DNA from: Rhodospirillales bacterium
Lineage (GTDB): Bacteria > Pseudomonadota > Alphaproteobacteria > Rhodospirillales > Magnetospirillaceae
DNA length: 64,000 nucleotides
Direction of reading: 5' to 3'
Assembly: GCA_019455065.1 (NCBI GenBank)
Contig: JACFNC010000016.1
Location: forward strand, 1-64,000
The translations under genes were made by a program, and so were the position numbers. Positions 63,852-64,000 of the stretch are shown piece by piece. The stretch's first letter is position 1; each line of letters opens with the position of its first letter. A model generated the notes under the pieces. It saw only the letters and a program-made list of their open reading frames with translations, was not told the DNA's origin and searched no databases.

Positions 63852-64000
63852 ATGTCCGCTACCGTGAAAACGCTCGCCGCCCTGGGCATCACTCTGGTCG
63901 CACTCCTGCTCTATGTCGCGATCTTCGTGTTCGGCCTGTATTTCGTGTTCTACGCGGCATTGGGGCTGACGTTTGTCATGCTGACGGTGCTGGTAGTCCT
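63852..64000 (+). CDS. small membrane protein, truncated by the window end
   Basis: An ATG preceded by an AAGGAAA site opens a frame that stays open to the window edge, encoding 49 residues here. The first part reads MSATVKTLAALGITLVALLL and continues with strongly hydrophobic residues broken by a short turn, giving two probable membrane helices. No family can be recognised from this fragment. It is divergent from the glucan cluster. Confidence 0.5.
   Translation, partial: MSATVKTLAALGITLVALLLYVAIFVFGLYFVFYAALGLTFVMLTVLVV

Overview
The window is a GC-rich, gene-dense stretch of an alphaproteobacterial chromosome. The glyQ-glyS-ppdK order, a pst operon with oversized PstC and PstA, TAXI-type TRAP transport and a form IA RuBisCO with cbbQ/cbbO together suggest a Rhodospirillales-like, facultatively autotrophic bacterium. 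The lineage is an inference; nothing in the window fixes it. No RNA gene, insertion sequence, prophage or CRISPR array was seen.

Layout: (1) 77-7172, plus strand: glycyl-tRNA synthetase (glyQ, glyS), pyruvate phosphate dikinase, a MeaB-type GTPase and a HIT protein in a tight run. (2) 7225-7784: a small secreted cytochrome c with its own promoter and a clear terminator. (3) 7793-15111, minus strand: class III aminotransferase, BKACE-family beta-keto acid cleavage enzyme, two different TAXI binding proteins, a fused TRAP permease and a UspA protein. It reads as one uptake-and-breakdown unit for an amino or keto acid, with an internal terminator between binding protein and permease. (4) 15466-19269, plus strand: apt and a large five-PAS histidine kinase, one of whose PAS domains carries the FixL-type heme histidine signature. 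(5) 19238-26952, minus strand: pstSCAB-phoB-phnN behind a Pho-box-like site, without phoU. (6) 27062-38191, minus strand: a nearly complete Calvin-Benson-Bassham operon (fbp, prk, tkt, fba, cbbL, cbbS, cbbQ, cbbO, rpe) with hairpin-rich repeats in three intergenic gaps. Upstream lie a LuxR-type regulator with a degenerate receiver and a PAS/GGDEF/EAL protein; no cbbR is present. (7) 42470-43165, plus strand: a secreted Sel1-repeat protein. (8) 43172-63639, minus strand: eight alpha-glucan and trehalose genes (glgP, treY, malQ, treZ, glgX, glgB, a treS-maltokinase fusion and a GH13-GlgE fusion). (9) 63852-end: the start of a small membrane protein.

How it fits together: the cbb operon fixes CO2 into sugar phosphates and ppdK can feed gluconeogenesis. 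The glucan cluster can store carbon by the GlgE route (trehalose to maltose to maltose-1-phosphate to glucan, then branching), mobilise it (GlgP, GlgX, MalQ) and convert glucan to trehalose (TreY, TreZ). Phosphate supply, possible oxygen sensing and cyclic-di-GMP proteins sit between these blocks. The most interesting items are the GH13-GlgE fusion, the BKACE/TAXI-TRAP unit, the putative heme-PAS kinase and the degenerate-receiver regulator in the place where CbbR would be expected.
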